The notes: generated by a model not told the origin, from the sequence alone. Positions 39,164 through 48,792 are shown, counted from the first letter of the stretch. The stretch: 64,000 bases of DNA from Corynebacterium suedekumii (GCF_030252185.1 NZ_CP126970.1:930001-994000), one strand, 5' to 3'. Numbers and translations are program-made.

Positions 39164-40171
39164 CTAGAAGATCTCGATCCGTCCGCCCAGGGACTCGGCG
39201 TGCCGGAGCTGGGTGATCCAGCCCTCGGTGCCGGGGTGCAGGCGCAGGAGCGGTCGGGAGGAGATCTTGACGGGGGAGACGGATTCGGCCCGTGCGCCGT
39301 GGCGGGCCTCGAAGCGGACACGGGCGGCGTAACCGGCGTCGGCGAGGGCGGAGAGGTCGGGATGTGGTTTGGCGAGGGTGTCGCGGGCGTCGTGAAGCAT
39401 GTCGAGTGCCTCGTCGAGTGCGGCGACGACGGCGTCCGCGTTGGTCTCGCACATGGCCTGGACGAGGGCGGGCTGGGTGCCGGCCACCCGGGTGGAGTCG
39501 CGGAAGCTGCTGGCGGCCAGGGACTGGGCCAGGGCGCCGCCGTTGTCGCCGACGACGGCGAGGACCTCCGCGAAGACGTGCACGAGGTGGGAGACGCGGG
39601 CGACGGCGGCGTCATGGGTGTCCACGCGGGCGGGGATGGCCTCGGCGCCGACGGTGATGATGAGGTGGACCACCTCGGTCCACAGGTCGATCCAGGACTG
39701 GTCGGCGTCGGGGGCGTGGTCGTAGGTGATCACCCAGGCGGCGCGGCGGAACAGTCCGGTGTGGGAGGCCTCCCAGCCGCTGTCGGCGGTGCCGGCCATG
39801 GGGTGGCCGCCGACGTAGCGGTCGGCCATGCCGCGTTCCTGGACCAGCTGCCACACCTTGGCCTTGACGGAGACGACGTCGGTGAAGCCGCAGTCGGGGG
39901 CGAACTCGGCGATCGCGTCGAGGAGACCGGGGATGGCGGGCATGGGGGTCGCCAGGACGATGAGGGCGTTGTCGTCGGCGGCGCGTCGCAGGGTCGCCTC
40001 GAGGTCGGAGATGGCGTCGAAACCTTCCCCGGCGGCGGCGCGCGCGCCGGAGGGGGAGCGGTTGTAGCCGAAGACGGGGTGGTCGGCGGCTGCGAGATCG
40101 CGCAGGAGGGAGCCGCCGATGAGGCCGAGGCCGAGGATGCAGACAGGTCGCTTGAGGGCAGTCGAGGTCAC
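39164..40171 (-). CDS. tyrA: prephenate dehydrogenase
   Basis: A 335-residue TyrA-type enzyme. The NAD(P) fold is VCILGLGLIGGSLLRDLAA at the N-terminus, followed by DVVSVKAKV and the substrate motif GGHPMAGTADSGWE, and RVSHLVHVFAE in the helical domain. It oxidatively decarboxylates prephenate (or arogenate, used by some corynebacteria) in tyrosine synthesis. The GTG at 40171 is chosen because family similarity begins there and the divergent gene starts at 40209. No ACT domain is present. Confidence 0.93.
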   Translation of the reverse strand: MTSTALKRPVCILGLGLIGGSLLRDLAAADHPVFGYNRSPSGARAAAGEGFDAISDLEATLRRAADDNALIVLATPMPAIPGLLDAIAEFAPDCGFTDVVSVKAKVWQLVQERGMADRYVGGHPMAGTADSGWEASHTGLFRRAAWVITYDHAPDADQSWIDLWTEVVHLIITVGAEAIPARVDTHDAAVARVSHLVHVFAEVLAVVGDNGGALAQSLAASSFRDSTRVAGTQPALVQAMCETNADAVVAALDEALDMLHDARDTLAKPHPDLSALADAGYAARVRFEARHGARAESVSPVKISSRPLLRLHPGTEGWITQLRHAESLGGRIEIF

Positions 40172-40208
40172 CTGACAAGTGTGGCACAGGCCGACTACGC
40201 TCACCGAT

Positions 40209-40706
40209 ATGGAACACGAGGAGTACGGCCAGAGTTTCGCCGTCACCGTCACCCGTTCGGAGGGGCAGTGGCAGGTGCGTCCGTTCGACGATGACTTCTC
40301 CTCCTTGTCCACGTCGATCAGGGCGGTCCGCGGGCTGCGCAGTGAGGGCCCGGCTTTCGCGCTGCTGTGCGTGGAGGACGAGTACTTCGTCATCGTCCGC
40401 CCCACACCCAACGGTGTCCAGCTGCTGCTCTCGGACGCGACGATGGCGGTGGACGATGATTTCGCCGCCCAGGTCCTCGGCGAGCTGGACGCCGATGTCC
40501 CGGACCTGGACCCGGATGAGCTCGATGACGTGGACGGCTGGCCGGACGGGGACGTCGATCTTCTCGCCGATCTCGGGATCAGTGAGGAGGTGCTCGGCGT
40601 GCTCGTCGACGACACCGAGCCGTACCCCTCCGAGCTCCTGCTGCGCATCGCGGACGAGCTCGGGTTCGCGGATGAGCTGGCGGAGGCCGCCGACCTCGAT
40701 GACTGA
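40209..40706 (+). CDS. tRNA adenosine deaminase-associated protein
   Basis: A 165-residue very acidic protein (rich in DLDPDELDDVDGWPDGDVDLL) that is consistently encoded just before tadA in actinobacteria (Rv3753c-like). Its function is not established. The ATG at 40209 (MEHEEYGQSF) lies 37 bp from the divergent tyrA start. Its stop overlaps the tadA ATG by eight bases, indicating coupled translation. Confidence 0.85.
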   Translation: MEHEEYGQSFAVTVTRSEGQWQVRPFDDDFSSLSTSIRAVRGLRSEGPAFALLCVEDEYFVIVRPTPNGVQLLLSDATMAVDDDFAAQVLGELDADVPDLDPDELDDVDGWPDGDVDLLADLGISEEVLGVLVDDTEPYPSELLLRIADELGFADELAEAADLDD

Positions 40707-41181
40707 GTCGCTGCCCCGCGAGGCCGGTCTGGTGCTGGCGGAGGAGCGGATGCGCCGGGCGCTCAAGGTCGCGCGCACCACCCCGCCCGGTGACATCCCG
40801 GTCGGTGCCGTGATCTACGCACCCGATGGGCGGGAGCTGGGGTGGGGGACGAATCGTCGCGAAGCGGACGCGGATCCCACGGCCCACGCCGAGATGGAGG
40901 CCATCCGCCGCGCCGTCCGCACCTACGGGGACGCGTGGCGGCTGACGGACTGCACGCTGGTGGTCACGCTCGAGCCGTGCACGATGTGCGCCGGCGCCAT
41001 CCTCGGCGCCCGCGTCGGCGAGCTCGTCTTCGGTGCGTGGGAGCCGAAGACCGGCGCCTGCGGCTCGCTTATCGACGCCGTCCGTACCCCACGCCAGCTC
41101 CACCACCTCGCCGTCCGTGGGGGAGTGCTCGAGTCCGAGTGCGCGGCGCTGCTCGCGGAATTCTTCGCCGGACTGAGATAG
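40699..41181 (+). CDS. tadA: tRNA-specific adenosine deaminase TadA
   Basis: A 160-residue zinc deaminase that converts A34 to inosine in tRNA-Arg(ACG). The HAE motif (TAHAEMEAIR) and the PCTMC zinc ligands (LEPCTMCAGAIL) are present. Two copies of its tRNA substrate lie in this window. The ATG at 40699 overlaps the preceding stop and gives the family length. Confidence 0.95.
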   Translation: MTESLPREAGLVLAEERMRRALKVARTTPPGDIPVGAVIYAPDGRELGWGTNRREADADPTAHAEMEAIRRAVRTYGDAWRLTDCTLVVTLEPCTMCAGAILGARVGELVFGAWEPKTGACGSLIDAVRTPRQLHHLAVRGGVLESECAALLAEFFAGLR

Positions 41182-41272
41182 GGGCGGAGATAAGGGTGTC
41201 TGCACGTTTCCGGGAACGCCTGTAGGCTGGGTCACAGCAACTGACCGACCGATGCAGAAAGCGAGACACACC

Positions 41273-41479
41273 ATGGGTGACTTCAAGAACAAGGCAGAGG
41301 AACTCGGCGGCAAGGCCAAGGAGGGCCTGGGCAAGGCCACCGGCAACGAGCGCCTCGAGGACGAGGGCCGCGCCGACCAGACCAAGGCCGACGCCAAGCA
41401 GGCCGCCAATGAGGCCGGCGACGCCGTCAAGGACGCCGGCAACAAGGTCCTCGGCTCCGTGCAGGACGACAAGCGCTAA
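41273..41479 (+). CDS. CsbD family stress-type small protein
   Basis: A 68-residue hydrophilic Ala/Lys/Glu-rich protein of the CsbD group: MGDFKNKAEELGGKAKEGLG, then DEGRADQTKADAKQAANEAG. Members are general-stress proteins of unknown mechanism and are largely helical or disordered. The ATG at 41273 is chosen over one at 41252 because the CsbD pattern starts with GDFKNKAEEL. Confidence 0.88.
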   Translation: MGDFKNKAEELGGKAKEGLGKATGNERLEDEGRADQTKADAKQAANEAGDAVKDAGNKVLGSVQDDKR

Positions 41480-41517
41480 TTTGGTCGACACTGACACGCT
41501 CCGTTAGAGTTGTCCGC

Positions 41518-41605
41518 GGTGGCGTGTCCGAGCGGCCGAAGGTGATCGCCTCGAAAGCGATTGTTGGGTAACCCCCAACCGCGGGTTCAAATCCCGCCGC
41601 CACCG
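41518..41605 (+). tRNA. tRNA-Ser(CGA)
   Basis: Class II tRNA with acceptor GGTGGCG/CGCCACC, anticodon loop CTCGAAA (anticodon CGA) and a long variable arm. A genomic CCA follows at 41606-41608. It reads UCG. Confidence 0.96.
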
Positions 41606-41615
41606 CCAGCAGAGG

Positions 41616-41645
41616 ATCCCTGGTACTCACCCGAGTACCAGGGAT
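41616..41645 (+). terminator. terminator after tRNA-Ser(CGA)
   Basis: Perfect 13-bp stem (ATCCCTGGTACTC with GAGTACCAGGGAT), ACCC loop, followed by TTTCG. Confidence 0.85.
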
Positions 41646-41717
41646 TTTCGCATTCCCGAACTCTCGGTAGACTGGCGGGAGTTTTCTCCCCGTCCTCCCT
41701 TAGGAAGCCAATCAATC

Positions 41718-44186
41718 GTGGCAAAGTTTCTGTTCAAGCTCGGGCGCTGGTCCTTCCATAGGAAGTGGATCGTCATCGTCCTGTGGCTGGCCGTCCTCGG
41801 CGGCATGGCCGGCGCTGCCGTGGCCTTCCAGAAGCCGTTCTCCAACCAGTTCAGCATCGGCGGCACCCCGTCGATCAACTCGCTGTACACCCTGCAGGAG
41901 AATTTCCCCGATGCCGGTAACCCGGCGAACGCGGCCTCGGTCAACGTCGTCTTCGTCGCCCCCGACGGCCAGACGCTTGCGGAACCGCAGAACTCGGCGG
42001 CGATCGACACGGTCGTCTCCGCCATCGAGGACAACCTCGACGACATCACCGGCACCGAACGCTTCGGCAACCCGGTCGAGGTGTCCCCGGCCCTGCAGGC
42101 CGGCGTCATCGAGCAGATGACCTCCCAGGGCCTGCCGGAGGAGACGGCCCGGGCGGACGCGGAGAACCTCAAGATGCTCTCCGACGACGGACGCATCGGC
42201 TACACCACCTTCACCTTCGACGTCGAGTCCTCGATGGACGTGACGCAGGAGCACCGGGACATCGTCAACAACGCCATGGATCTCGGCCGTGAGCAGGGCA
42301 TCCAGGTCGAGGCCGGCGGTGCCGGCTTCGGTGACCCGATCGAGGTCAAGACCTCCAGCGAGATCATCGGCCTGGGTGTCGCGTTCCTCGTGCTCATCGC
42401 CACGTTCGGCTCCGTCATCGCCGCCGGCCTGCCGGTGATCACCGCCGTCATCGGCGTGGGCATCGGCGCCCTGGCGATCATCGTCGCCACCGCGTTTGTC
42501 GAGCTCAACAACATCACCCCGGTGCTGGCGGTGATGATCGGCCTGGCCGTGGGCATCGACTACGCCCTGTTCATCCTCTCCCGCTACCGGGCCGAACGCC
42601 GGCGCATGCCCGCCGACGAGGCCGCCGGCATGGCGGTGGGCACCGCCGGATCCGCGGTCGTGTTCGCGGGCGCGACGGTGATCATCGCCCTCGCGGCGCT
42701 GACGATCGTCAACATCGAGTTCCTCACCGCCATGGGTCTGTCCGCCGCCTTCACCGTCCTCGTGGCCGTGCTCATCGCGCTCACCTTCATCCCGGCCCTG
42801 CTCGGTGTCCTCGGCGACCGGGTGTTCAAGGCCCGCATCCCGGGCCTGTCCGGCAACCCGGTGCGCGGCGGCGGGAAGCGTCGCCGCGGACGCACCATGG
42901 GCAACCGCTGGGTCAGCTTCGTCCGGAAGGCTCCCGGCCTCGTCATGGCGGTGGTCGTCCTCGGCCTGGGAGCCATGGCCGCGCCGGTGCTCGACATGGA
43001 GCTGTCGCTGCCGTCGGACTCCACCTCCAACCTCGACACCACCCAGCGCAAGTCCGCCGACCTCATGGCCGAGGGCTTCGGTGAGGGCGTCAACGCCCCC
43101 TTCCTGGTCATCGTCGACGCCCACGAGGTCAACCCCGATTCCGCCGCCCTCGAACCGCTGGTGCGCGCCCAGACCGACCTGGCCGAGCAGGCCGGCGAGG
43201 CCGTCGACCCACAGAACGCCGCGACCATGAGCTCCTTCCTCTACACCGTCGGGCAGCTGCAGACCGTCGGCGGCGTCAAGCACGCCCAGCTCATCGCCGT
43301 CAACGACGACGCCACCGCCGCCCAGATCCTGGTCACCCCCACCACCGGGCCGGACGACCAGTTCACCACCGAGGTTTCCCACGCCCTGCGCGAACAGGGC
43401 GAGCAGATCTCCGACGCCACCGGCGTCGACGTCGGCATGACCGGCCTGACCGCCGTCCAGATGGACATCACCGAACGCCTCGCCGGTGCCATGCCGGTGT
43501 ACCTGGCCATCGTCGTCGGCCTGGCCATCTTCCTCCTGCTCGGGGTGTTCCGCTCCGTGCTCGTCCCCCTCGTCGCCGGCCTGGGCTTCCTGCTCTCCGT
43601 CGGCGCCGCCTTCGGCCTCACCGTCCTGGTGTGGCAGGAGGGCCTGTGGGATCTGGTCAACACCCCGGCCCCGCTCATCTCCTTCATGCCGATCTTCCTC
43701 ATCGGCGTTACCTTCGGCCTGGCCATGGACTACCAGGTCTTCCTGGTCACCCGCATGCGTGAGCACTACATCTCGCTCAAGGAACAGGCGGCGGCCGAGC
43801 CTGGCGCACCGCGGAAGGTCACGCGTCTCGACGCCGTCGATGAGTCCACCATCGTCGGTTTCACCCGTGGCGCCCGCGTGGTCACCGCCGCCGCCCTCAT
43901 CATGATCGCGGTGTTCATCGCCTTCATTGACCAGCCGCTGCCGTTCATCCAGATCTTCGGCTTCGCCCTCGGCGTCGGCGTATTCTTCGACGCCTTCTTC
44001 GTCCGCATGTCGCTCGTCCCGGCCACCATGTTCCTCATGGGCGGGGCCACCTGGTGGATCCCCCGCTGGCTCGACCGCCTCATCCCCCGCATGGACATCG
44101 AGGGCACCGAACTGGAGAAGGAATGGGAGGCCCGGCACGCCGCCGAGACCGCGCACCGTGAGGAAATGGAGAAAGTGAGTTCATGA
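41718..44186 (+). CDS. MMPL family RND transporter
   Basis: An 822-residue transporter with two repeats, each of one helix, a large periplasmic domain and five helices. The first helix is RKWIVIVLWLAVLGGMAGAA. The proton-relay motif GIDYALFILSRYRAERRR and its partner GLAMDYQVFLVTRMREHY are intact. MMPL proteins in mycolata export trehalose mycolates and other lipids, but which lipid this one carries cannot be told. The GTG at 41718 is the start. Its TGA overlaps the tgt ATG. Confidence 0.9.
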   Translation: MAKFLFKLGRWSFHRKWIVIVLWLAVLGGMAGAAVAFQKPFSNQFSIGGTPSINSLYTLQENFPDAGNPANAASVNVVFVAPDGQTLAEPQNSAAIDTVVSAIEDNLDDITGTERFGNPVEVSPALQAGVIEQMTSQGLPEETARADAENLKMLSDDGRIGYTTFTFDVESSMDVTQEHRDIVNNAMDLGREQGIQVEAGGAGFGDPIEVKTSSEIIGLGVAFLVLIATFGSVIAAGLPVITAVIGVGIGALAIIVATAFVELNNITPVLAVMIGLAVGIDYALFILSRYRAERRRMPADEAAGMAVGTAGSAVVFAGATVIIALAALTIVNIEFLTAMGLSAAFTVLVAVLIALTFIPALLGVLGDRVFKARIPGLSGNPVRGGGKRRRGRTMGNRWVSFVRKAPGLVMAVVVLGLGAMAAPVLDMELSLPSDSTSNLDTTQRKSADLMAEGFGEGVNAPFLVIVDAHEVNPDSAALEPLVRAQTDLAEQAGEAVDPQNAATMSSFLYTVGQLQTVGGVKHAQLIAVNDDATAAQILVTPTTGPDDQFTTEVSHALREQGEQISDATGVDVGMTGLTAVQMDITERLAGAMPVYLAIVVGLAIFLLLGVFRSVLVPLVAGLGFLLSVGAAFGLTVLVWQEGLWDLVNTPAPLISFMPIFLIGVTFGLAMDYQVFLVTRMREHYISLKEQAAAEPGAPRKVTRLDAVDESTIVGFTRGARVVTAAALIMIAVFIAFIDQPLPFIQIFGFALGVGVFFDAFFVRMSLVPATMFLMGGATWWIPRWLDRLIPRMDIEGTELEKEWEARHAAETAHREEMEKVSS

Positions 44187-45425
44187 GTCAGGACCTGAGT
44201 TTCGAGGTGGGCACCGAGCTGGGCTCCGCCCCCGGCCGCCACGGTCGCACCGGTGTCATCCACACCCCGCACGGCGACATCCGCACCCCCGCCTTCATCC
44301 CCGTGGCCACCAAGGCGACCGTGAAGACCCTGACCCCGGAGCAGATCCGCGCCACCGGCGCCCAGGCGATCCTCTCCAACGCCTACCACCTCTACCTCCA
44401 GCCCGGCTCCGACATCGTCGACGAGGCCGGGGAGTGGGCCGATTCGAGAACTGGGACGGCCCCACCTACACCGACTCCGGCGGATTCCAGGTGATGAGCC
44501 AGGGCGTGGATTCCAGAAGACCCTGTCCATGGAGGCCGCCGAAGGGCAGCACCACACCCACCGCAAACCCAACCTGGCGCGGGTGGACGAGGACGGCGTC
44601 GACTTCACCAGCTTCCGCGACGGCTCCAAACACCGCTTCACTCCCGAGATCTCCATGCAGATCCAGCACCAGCTCGGCGCCGACATCATCTTCGCCTTCG
44701 ACGAGCTGACCACCCTCATGGACACCCGCTCCTACCAGGAGTCCAGCGTGCAGCGCACCCACCGCTGGGCGCAGCGCTGCCTCGACGAACACCACCGGCT
44801 CACCGAGGAACGCGTGGACAAGCTGAAGCAGTCCCTGTGGGGCGTGGTCCAGGGTGCCCAGTACGAGGACCTGCGCCGCCAGGCGACCCGTGGCCTGGTC
44901 GAACTCTCGCAGACCGCCGTGGACGAGGGGCGGCGCGGCTTCGGCGGCTTCGGCATCGGTGGCGCCCTGGAGAAGGGCAACCTGGGCACCATCGTCGGCT
45001 GGGTCTGTGACGAACTGCCCGCCGACAAGCCCCGCCACCTGCTCGGCATCTCCGAACCGGATGACCTGTTCACCGCTGTCGAGGCGGGCGCCGACACCTT
45101 CGACTGCGTCGCCCCCACCCGTCTGGCCCGCCGGGGTGGTGTGTACACCCTCGACGGCCGCCTCAACCTCATGGGGGCGAAGTTCCGCCGGGACTTCGCC
45201 GGCGTCGACGAGGAGTTCGGCGGCTACGTCTCCGAGAACTACTCCCGCGCCTACATCCATCACCTGCTGCGCGCGAAGGAGTTCCTCGCCGGCACCCTGT
45301 GCACGATCCACAACCTCGAGTTCATGATCCGCCTGGTGGACAACATCCGGGCCGCCATCGAGACCGGCGACTTCGAGGCCTACCGCGACGAGTTCATGGG
45401 GCGCTACTACGCGGGGCGGAAGTAA
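44183..45425 (+). pseudogene. tgt: queuine tRNA-ribosyltransferase Tgt, frame broken at two sites
   Basis: Tgt exchanges G34 for queuine or its precursor in tRNAs with GUN anticodons. The N-terminus is intact (RHGRTGVIHTPHGDIRTPAF). The frame is lost near 44430-44437 (should give RFENWDGPTYTDSGGFQVMS) and again near 44511-44516 (should give a GFQKTLSMEAAEG-like stretch). From there it continues normally with the active-site region DIIFAFDELTTL and the zinc ligands CTIHN. Each break is one missing base next to a G run. Restoring both gives about 414 residues, the family size. It starts as ATGA with the MMPL stop. I think these are sequence errors. Confidence 0.92.
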
Positions 45426-46075
45426 CCCTCCCGGCGCTTCACCCACCCGATGACCAGGTAGGTCACCGGCAGGAGGATGACCTCGATGAGGGTCTTCCAC
45501 AGGAACCCGACGAGCACGTAGTTGACCAGGTCGGGCGCCGTGGTGATGCCGATGACCGGCGCGGCGATGAGGCAGAACAGCAGGGTGTCACCGAACTCGC
45601 CGACGACCGTGGAACCGATGAGGCGCGCCCACAGGGACTTCTCACCGGTGCGGCGCTTGATGGCCACGAGCACCCAGGAATTGAGGAGCTGGCCGACCAG
45701 ATAGCCGGCCAGGGACGCCAGGACGATCTGCGGGACGAGGCCGAGGACGTGGGCAAACTGTTCCTGCCCTTGGTAGAAGTCGGCGGGCGGTAGCCAGATG
45801 GCGATGTAGAAGGAGACGACGGCGAGAATCGTCACCGTGAAACCGGTGAGGATGGCCCGTCGGGTCGCCGCGAACCCGTAGCACTCGGAGAGAACGTCAC
45901 CGAGGATGTAGGCCAGCGGAAAGAGGAAGAAGGCGCCGTCGGTGACCAGCGGCCCGATGACCACGCCCTTGGTGGCCAGGATGTTGGAGATGAGGAACAC
46001 CGCGACGAAGAACGCCACGATGACGGGGTAGATCGTGGCGCGGACGGGGATGAAGCGGGCCTCGGGTGCGGTCAT
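45407..46075 (-). CDS. yhhQ: queuosine precursor transporter (YhhQ/VUT family)
   Basis: A 222-residue protein with about six helices. Family features include [13 protein letters not shown] near the start, [17 protein letters not shown], and [13 protein letters not shown]. YhhQ imports the 7-deazaguanine precursor preQ0/preQ1. Here the gene lies between tgt and gluQ, which fits queuosine salvage. The ATG at 46075 (MTAPEARF) is chosen; the divergent gluQ starts 19 bp away. It overlaps the tgt 3' end by 19 bases, convergently. Confidence 0.9.
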   Translation of the reverse strand: MTAPEARFIPVRATIYPVIVAFFVAVFLISNILATKGVVIGPLVTDGAFFLFPLAYILGDVLSECYGFAATRRAILTGFTVTILAVVSFYIAIWLPPADFYQGQEQFAHVLGLVPQIVLASLAGYLVGQLLNSWVLVAIKRRTGEKSLWARLIGSTVVGEFGDTLLFCLIAAPVIGITTAPDLVNYVLVGFLWKTLIEVILLPVTYLVIGWVKRREGYFRPA

Positions 46076-46094
46076 GGCCGTTATCCTAGGTGCC

Positions 46095-46988
46095 ATGACC
46101 GGCGCCGGACGTTATGCACCCTCCCCGAGCGGGGATCTCCACTTCGGTAATCTGCGTACCGCGGTGGTGGCGTGGTTGCTGGCCCGGCACACGGGGCGGG
46201 AGTTTCTGTTGCGGGTGGAGGACATCGACACGCAGCGCTCAAGCGAGGAATCGGCGCAGCGCCAGATCGAGGATCTGCGGACTCTGGGGTTGACTTTCGA
46301 CGGGGAGATTCTCCACCAGTCGGACCGGTTCCCGGCCTACGCTGCGGCCCTCGACCGGCTGCCCACTTATGAGTGCTTCTGCTCCCGGAAGGAGATCCAG
46401 GAGGCGTCGCGGGCGCCGCATGCGGTGCCGGGCAGTTACCCGGGGACGTGTCGGGATCTCACGGAGGGGGAGCAGGAGGGGCGTCGACAAGCACTGGCGG
46501 AGCAGGGGAGGGTGCCGGCGGTGCGGTTGTGGGCGGACGTCGCGGAGTTCACGGTCCATGACCGCTGGCTCGGCACCTACACCGGCGAGGTGGATGATTT
46601 TGTGCTGCAGCGCGGCGGGCAGGAGCCGGGGTGGGCGTACAACCTGGCGGTGGTCGTCGATGACGGTTTCCAGGGGGTGGATCAGGTGGTGCGTGGCGAG
46701 GATCTGCTGGCCAGCGCGCCGCGCCAGGCGTATCTCGCCGGTCTGCTCGGCCTCGAGGTGCCGGAGTACGGGCACGTCCCGCTCGTCCTCAACGCCGAGG
46801 GGCGGCGGCTGGCCAAGCGCGACGGCGCTGTCACGCTCCGCGAGATGCTTCTCGACGCCCCCGTGGACACCGTCGTCGCCCACCTCGCCGCCTCCCTGGG
46901 GTACCCCGGCATGACCACGGTGGGGGAGCTGTTGGAGCAGTGGGATCCGGAATCGTTGTCTCGACAGGCTTATGTATGGGGGAGCTGA
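46095..46988 (+). CDS. gluQ: glutamyl-Q tRNA(Asp) synthetase
   Basis: A 297-residue GluQRS, a short glutamyl-tRNA synthetase without the anticodon-binding domain, which attaches glutamate to the queuosine base of tRNA(Asp). The class I motifs are [18 protein letters not shown] (HIGH-like) and [12 protein letters not shown] (KMSKS-like), and the zinc site has the Cys pair in ECFCSRKE. The ATG at 46095 gives the normal length. Its presence beside tgt and yhhQ supports a working queuosine pathway. Confidence 0.93.
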   Translation: MTGAGRYAPSPSGDLHFGNLRTAVVAWLLARHTGREFLLRVEDIDTQRSSEESAQRQIEDLRTLGLTFDGEILHQSDRFPAYAAALDRLPTYECFCSRKEIQEASRAPHAVPGSYPGTCRDLTEGEQEGRRQALAEQGRVPAVRLWADVAEFTVHDRWLGTYTGEVDDFVLQRGGQEPGWAYNLAVVVDDGFQGVDQVVRGEDLLASAPRQAYLAGLLGLEVPEYGHVPLVLNAEGRRLAKRDGAVTLREMLLDAPVDTVVAHLAASLGYPGMTTVGELLEQWDPESLSRQAYVWGS

Positions 46989-46995
46989 CCGTCCC

Positions 46996-47052
46996 TTCGG
47001 GTGGCACGAACGCCCCGGAATCCCTGATTCCCGGGCGTTCGTGCCACCCGAA
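46996..47052. repeat. long perfect-type palindrome after gluQ
   Basis: Two 27-base arms with a single mismatch (TTCGGGTGGCACGAACGCCC at the left) and a three-base CCT loop. It starts 8 bp after the gluQ stop. Longer than needed for a terminator, although it may serve as one. Confidence 0.75.
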
Positions 47053-47085
47053 TTTCCGCCCCGCCGCCAACCAACCCCTGAATCG

Positions 47086-47127
47086 ACAAGATCGCGGCAC
47101 CTACCGGAGTAGGTGCCGCGATCTTGT
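47086..47127 (-). terminator. hairpin downstream of tRNA-Ser(GGA)
   Basis: Perfect 19-bp stem (ACAAGATCGCGGCACCTAC and its complement) with a CGGA loop, immediately 3' of the minus-strand tRNA. Confidence 0.8.
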
Positions 47128-47129
47128 GG

Positions 47130-47215
47130 CGGAGGATGTGGGATTTGAACCCACGAGGGTATTGCTACCCGCACGCGTTCCAGGCGTGTGACATAGGCCG
47201 CTAGTCGAATCCTCC
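47130..47215 (-). tRNA. tRNA-Ser(GGA)
   Basis: On the minus strand: acceptor GGAGGAT/ATCCTCC, anticodon loop CTGGAAC (anticodon GGA), long variable arm, GGTTCAAATC T-loop. It reads UCC/UCU. This is the fourth tRNA-Ser in the window, so all four serine isoacceptors are here. Confidence 0.96.
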
Positions 47216-47346
47216 CAGCCGAACCCGGCAACTTTCGTCGCTGTGTTCTCGTGAAACAGTACACAACCCTGAGAGGAAAAAACAAATCGCTGGCCACCCG
47301 GGGCAAGTTGGTCTCTTCGCACCCGGATGCGTTAGAGTGATCGGCA

Positions 47347-47432
47347 GGATCCCGTGCGGCGTCCATCTTGTGAACTCCCCCAGGGCAGGAATGCAGCAAG
47401 GGTCAGCGAGCTCTGGCGGGTGCGCGGGGTCC
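47347..47432 (+). ncRNA. ffs: signal recognition particle RNA, small bacterial type
   Basis: The conserved apical loop is visible as GGGCAGGAATGCAGCAAGGG (47383-47402). The ends GGATCCCGTGCG and TGCGCGGGGTCC pair. A T-run (TTATTTTTTC) follows as terminator. It precedes aspT and dnaX, a location common in corynebacteria. The ends are estimated from pairing. Confidence 0.9.
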
Positions 47433-47508
47433 CCTTATTTTTTCTTGAGCGTCTACCATTGTGGCCGAAGACTTTTCTCCACGTAAAGCCTCGGAAGGCA
47501 GGCCCACA

Positions 47509-48792
47509 GTGACGCTCCTCGATTTCGATTCTGACCGTCTGGCGCAGTTCGCGGACCAGGTCCGCAAGGACTATGACGAGCTGAAGGCGAAGAATCTCAA
47601 GCTCGATCTCACCCGCGGTAAGCCGTCCTCGGAGCAGCTCGACTTCGCGGAATCCCTTCTCGCGCTGCCGGGGGAGGGTAACCACACCGACGCTGACGGG
47701 GCGGACGTGCGCAACTACGGCAACCTCAAGGGCATCTCGGATATCCGGACGCTGTGGGCGGAGGTCATCGGGGTGGATCCGGAGAACCTCATCGCCGGAG
47801 ACGCGTCGTCGCTGAACATCATGTTCGACCTGATCACGTGGTCGTACATGTTCGGCAACAACGACTCCGAGCGTCCCTGGAAGGATCTGGAGGGCGACGG
47901 GGAGAAGATCCGGTGGATCTGCCCGGTGCCGGGGTATGACCGTCACTTCACCATCACGGAGACCCTGGGCTTCGAGATGGTCACGGTGCCCATGCTCGAG
48001 GACGGCCCCGATGTGGAGGCCATCCGGGAGCTGGTGAAGGATCCGCTGGTCAAGGGTATGTGGTCGGTGCCGATGTTCGGCAACCCGACCGGCATCACCT
48101 ACTCGGAGGAGGTGTGCCGTGAGCTCGCGGCGATGGAGACCGCCGCCCCGGACTTCCGCATCGTGTGGGACAACGCGTACGCGGTGCACACGCTCACGGA
48201 TGAGTTCCCGCCGATCGTCAACGTCATCGAGCTGGCCGCTGGGGCCGGCAACCCGAACCGCTTCTGGGTGATGTCGTCGACGTCGAAGATCACCCACGCG
48301 GGCGCGGGTGTGAGCTTCTTCGCGTCCTCGAAGGAGAATCTCGACTGGTACCTCGGCATCGCCGGGGTGCGCGGCATCGGGCCGAACAAGGTCAACCAGC
48401 TGGCGCACGCCCGCTACTTCGGCGACGCCGAGGGGGTGCGTGCGGTGATGCGCAAGCATGCCGGGTCGCTGGCCCCGAAGTTCGCCCGGGTCATCGAGAT
48501 CATGGAGCGTCGTCTCGGCGAGTACGAGGTCGCCCGCTGGACGGAGCCGGAGGGCGGCTACTTCATCTCCCTCGACGTCATCGACGGCACCGCCTCCCGG
48601 GTGGTGGAGCTGGCGAAGGAGGCCGGCATCAACCTCACCGGCGCGGGTTCCTCCTTCCCGCTCAAGGATGACCCCAACAACCGCAACATCCGCCTGGCGC
48701 CGTCGCTGCCGCCGGTGGAGGAGCTCGAGGTCGCCATGGACGGGGTGGCCACGTGCGTGCTGCTCGCGGCCGTCGAGAAGCTCGGGGCGTGA
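47509..48792 (+). CDS. aspT: aspartate aminotransferase AspT (Rv3722c-type)
   Basis: A 427-residue fold-type I aminotransferase that matches the C. glutamicum AspT group closely: NLKLDLTRGKPSSEQLDFAE, GDASSLNIMFD, ICPVPGYDRHF, FGNPTGITYSEE, and the PLP-lysine motif SSTSKITHAGAGVSFF. It makes aspartate from oxaloacetate and glutamate. The GTG at 47509 (MTLLDFDSDRL) is chosen over a GTG at 47461 because homologues start there and GAAGG lies about ten bases upstream. The SRP RNA gene is just before it. Confidence 0.95.
   Translation: MTLLDFDSDRLAQFADQVRKDYDELKAKNLKLDLTRGKPSSEQLDFAESLLALPGEGNHTDADGADVRNYGNLKGISDIRTLWAEVIGVDPENLIAGDASSLNIMFDLITWSYMFGNNDSERPWKDLEGDGEKIRWICPVPGYDRHFTITETLGFEMVTVPMLEDGPDVEAIRELVKDPLVKGMWSVPMFGNPTGITYSEEVCRELAAMETAAPDFRIVWDNAYAVHTLTDEFPPIVNVIELAAGAGNPNRFWVMSSTSKITHAGAGVSFFASSKENLDWYLGIAGVRGIGPNKVNQLAHARYFGDAEGVRAVMRKHAGSLAPKFARVIEIMERRLGEYEVARWTEPEGGYFISLDVIDGTASRVVELAKEAGINLTGAGSSFPLKDDPNNRNIRLAPSLPPVEELEVAMDGVATCVLLAAVEKLGA

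Noticed and set aside
41712..44156. Long minus-strand frame opposite the MMPL gene
   Set aside because: Asp/Gly/Glu/His-rich antisense frame without domains; the MMPL protein explains the sequence.
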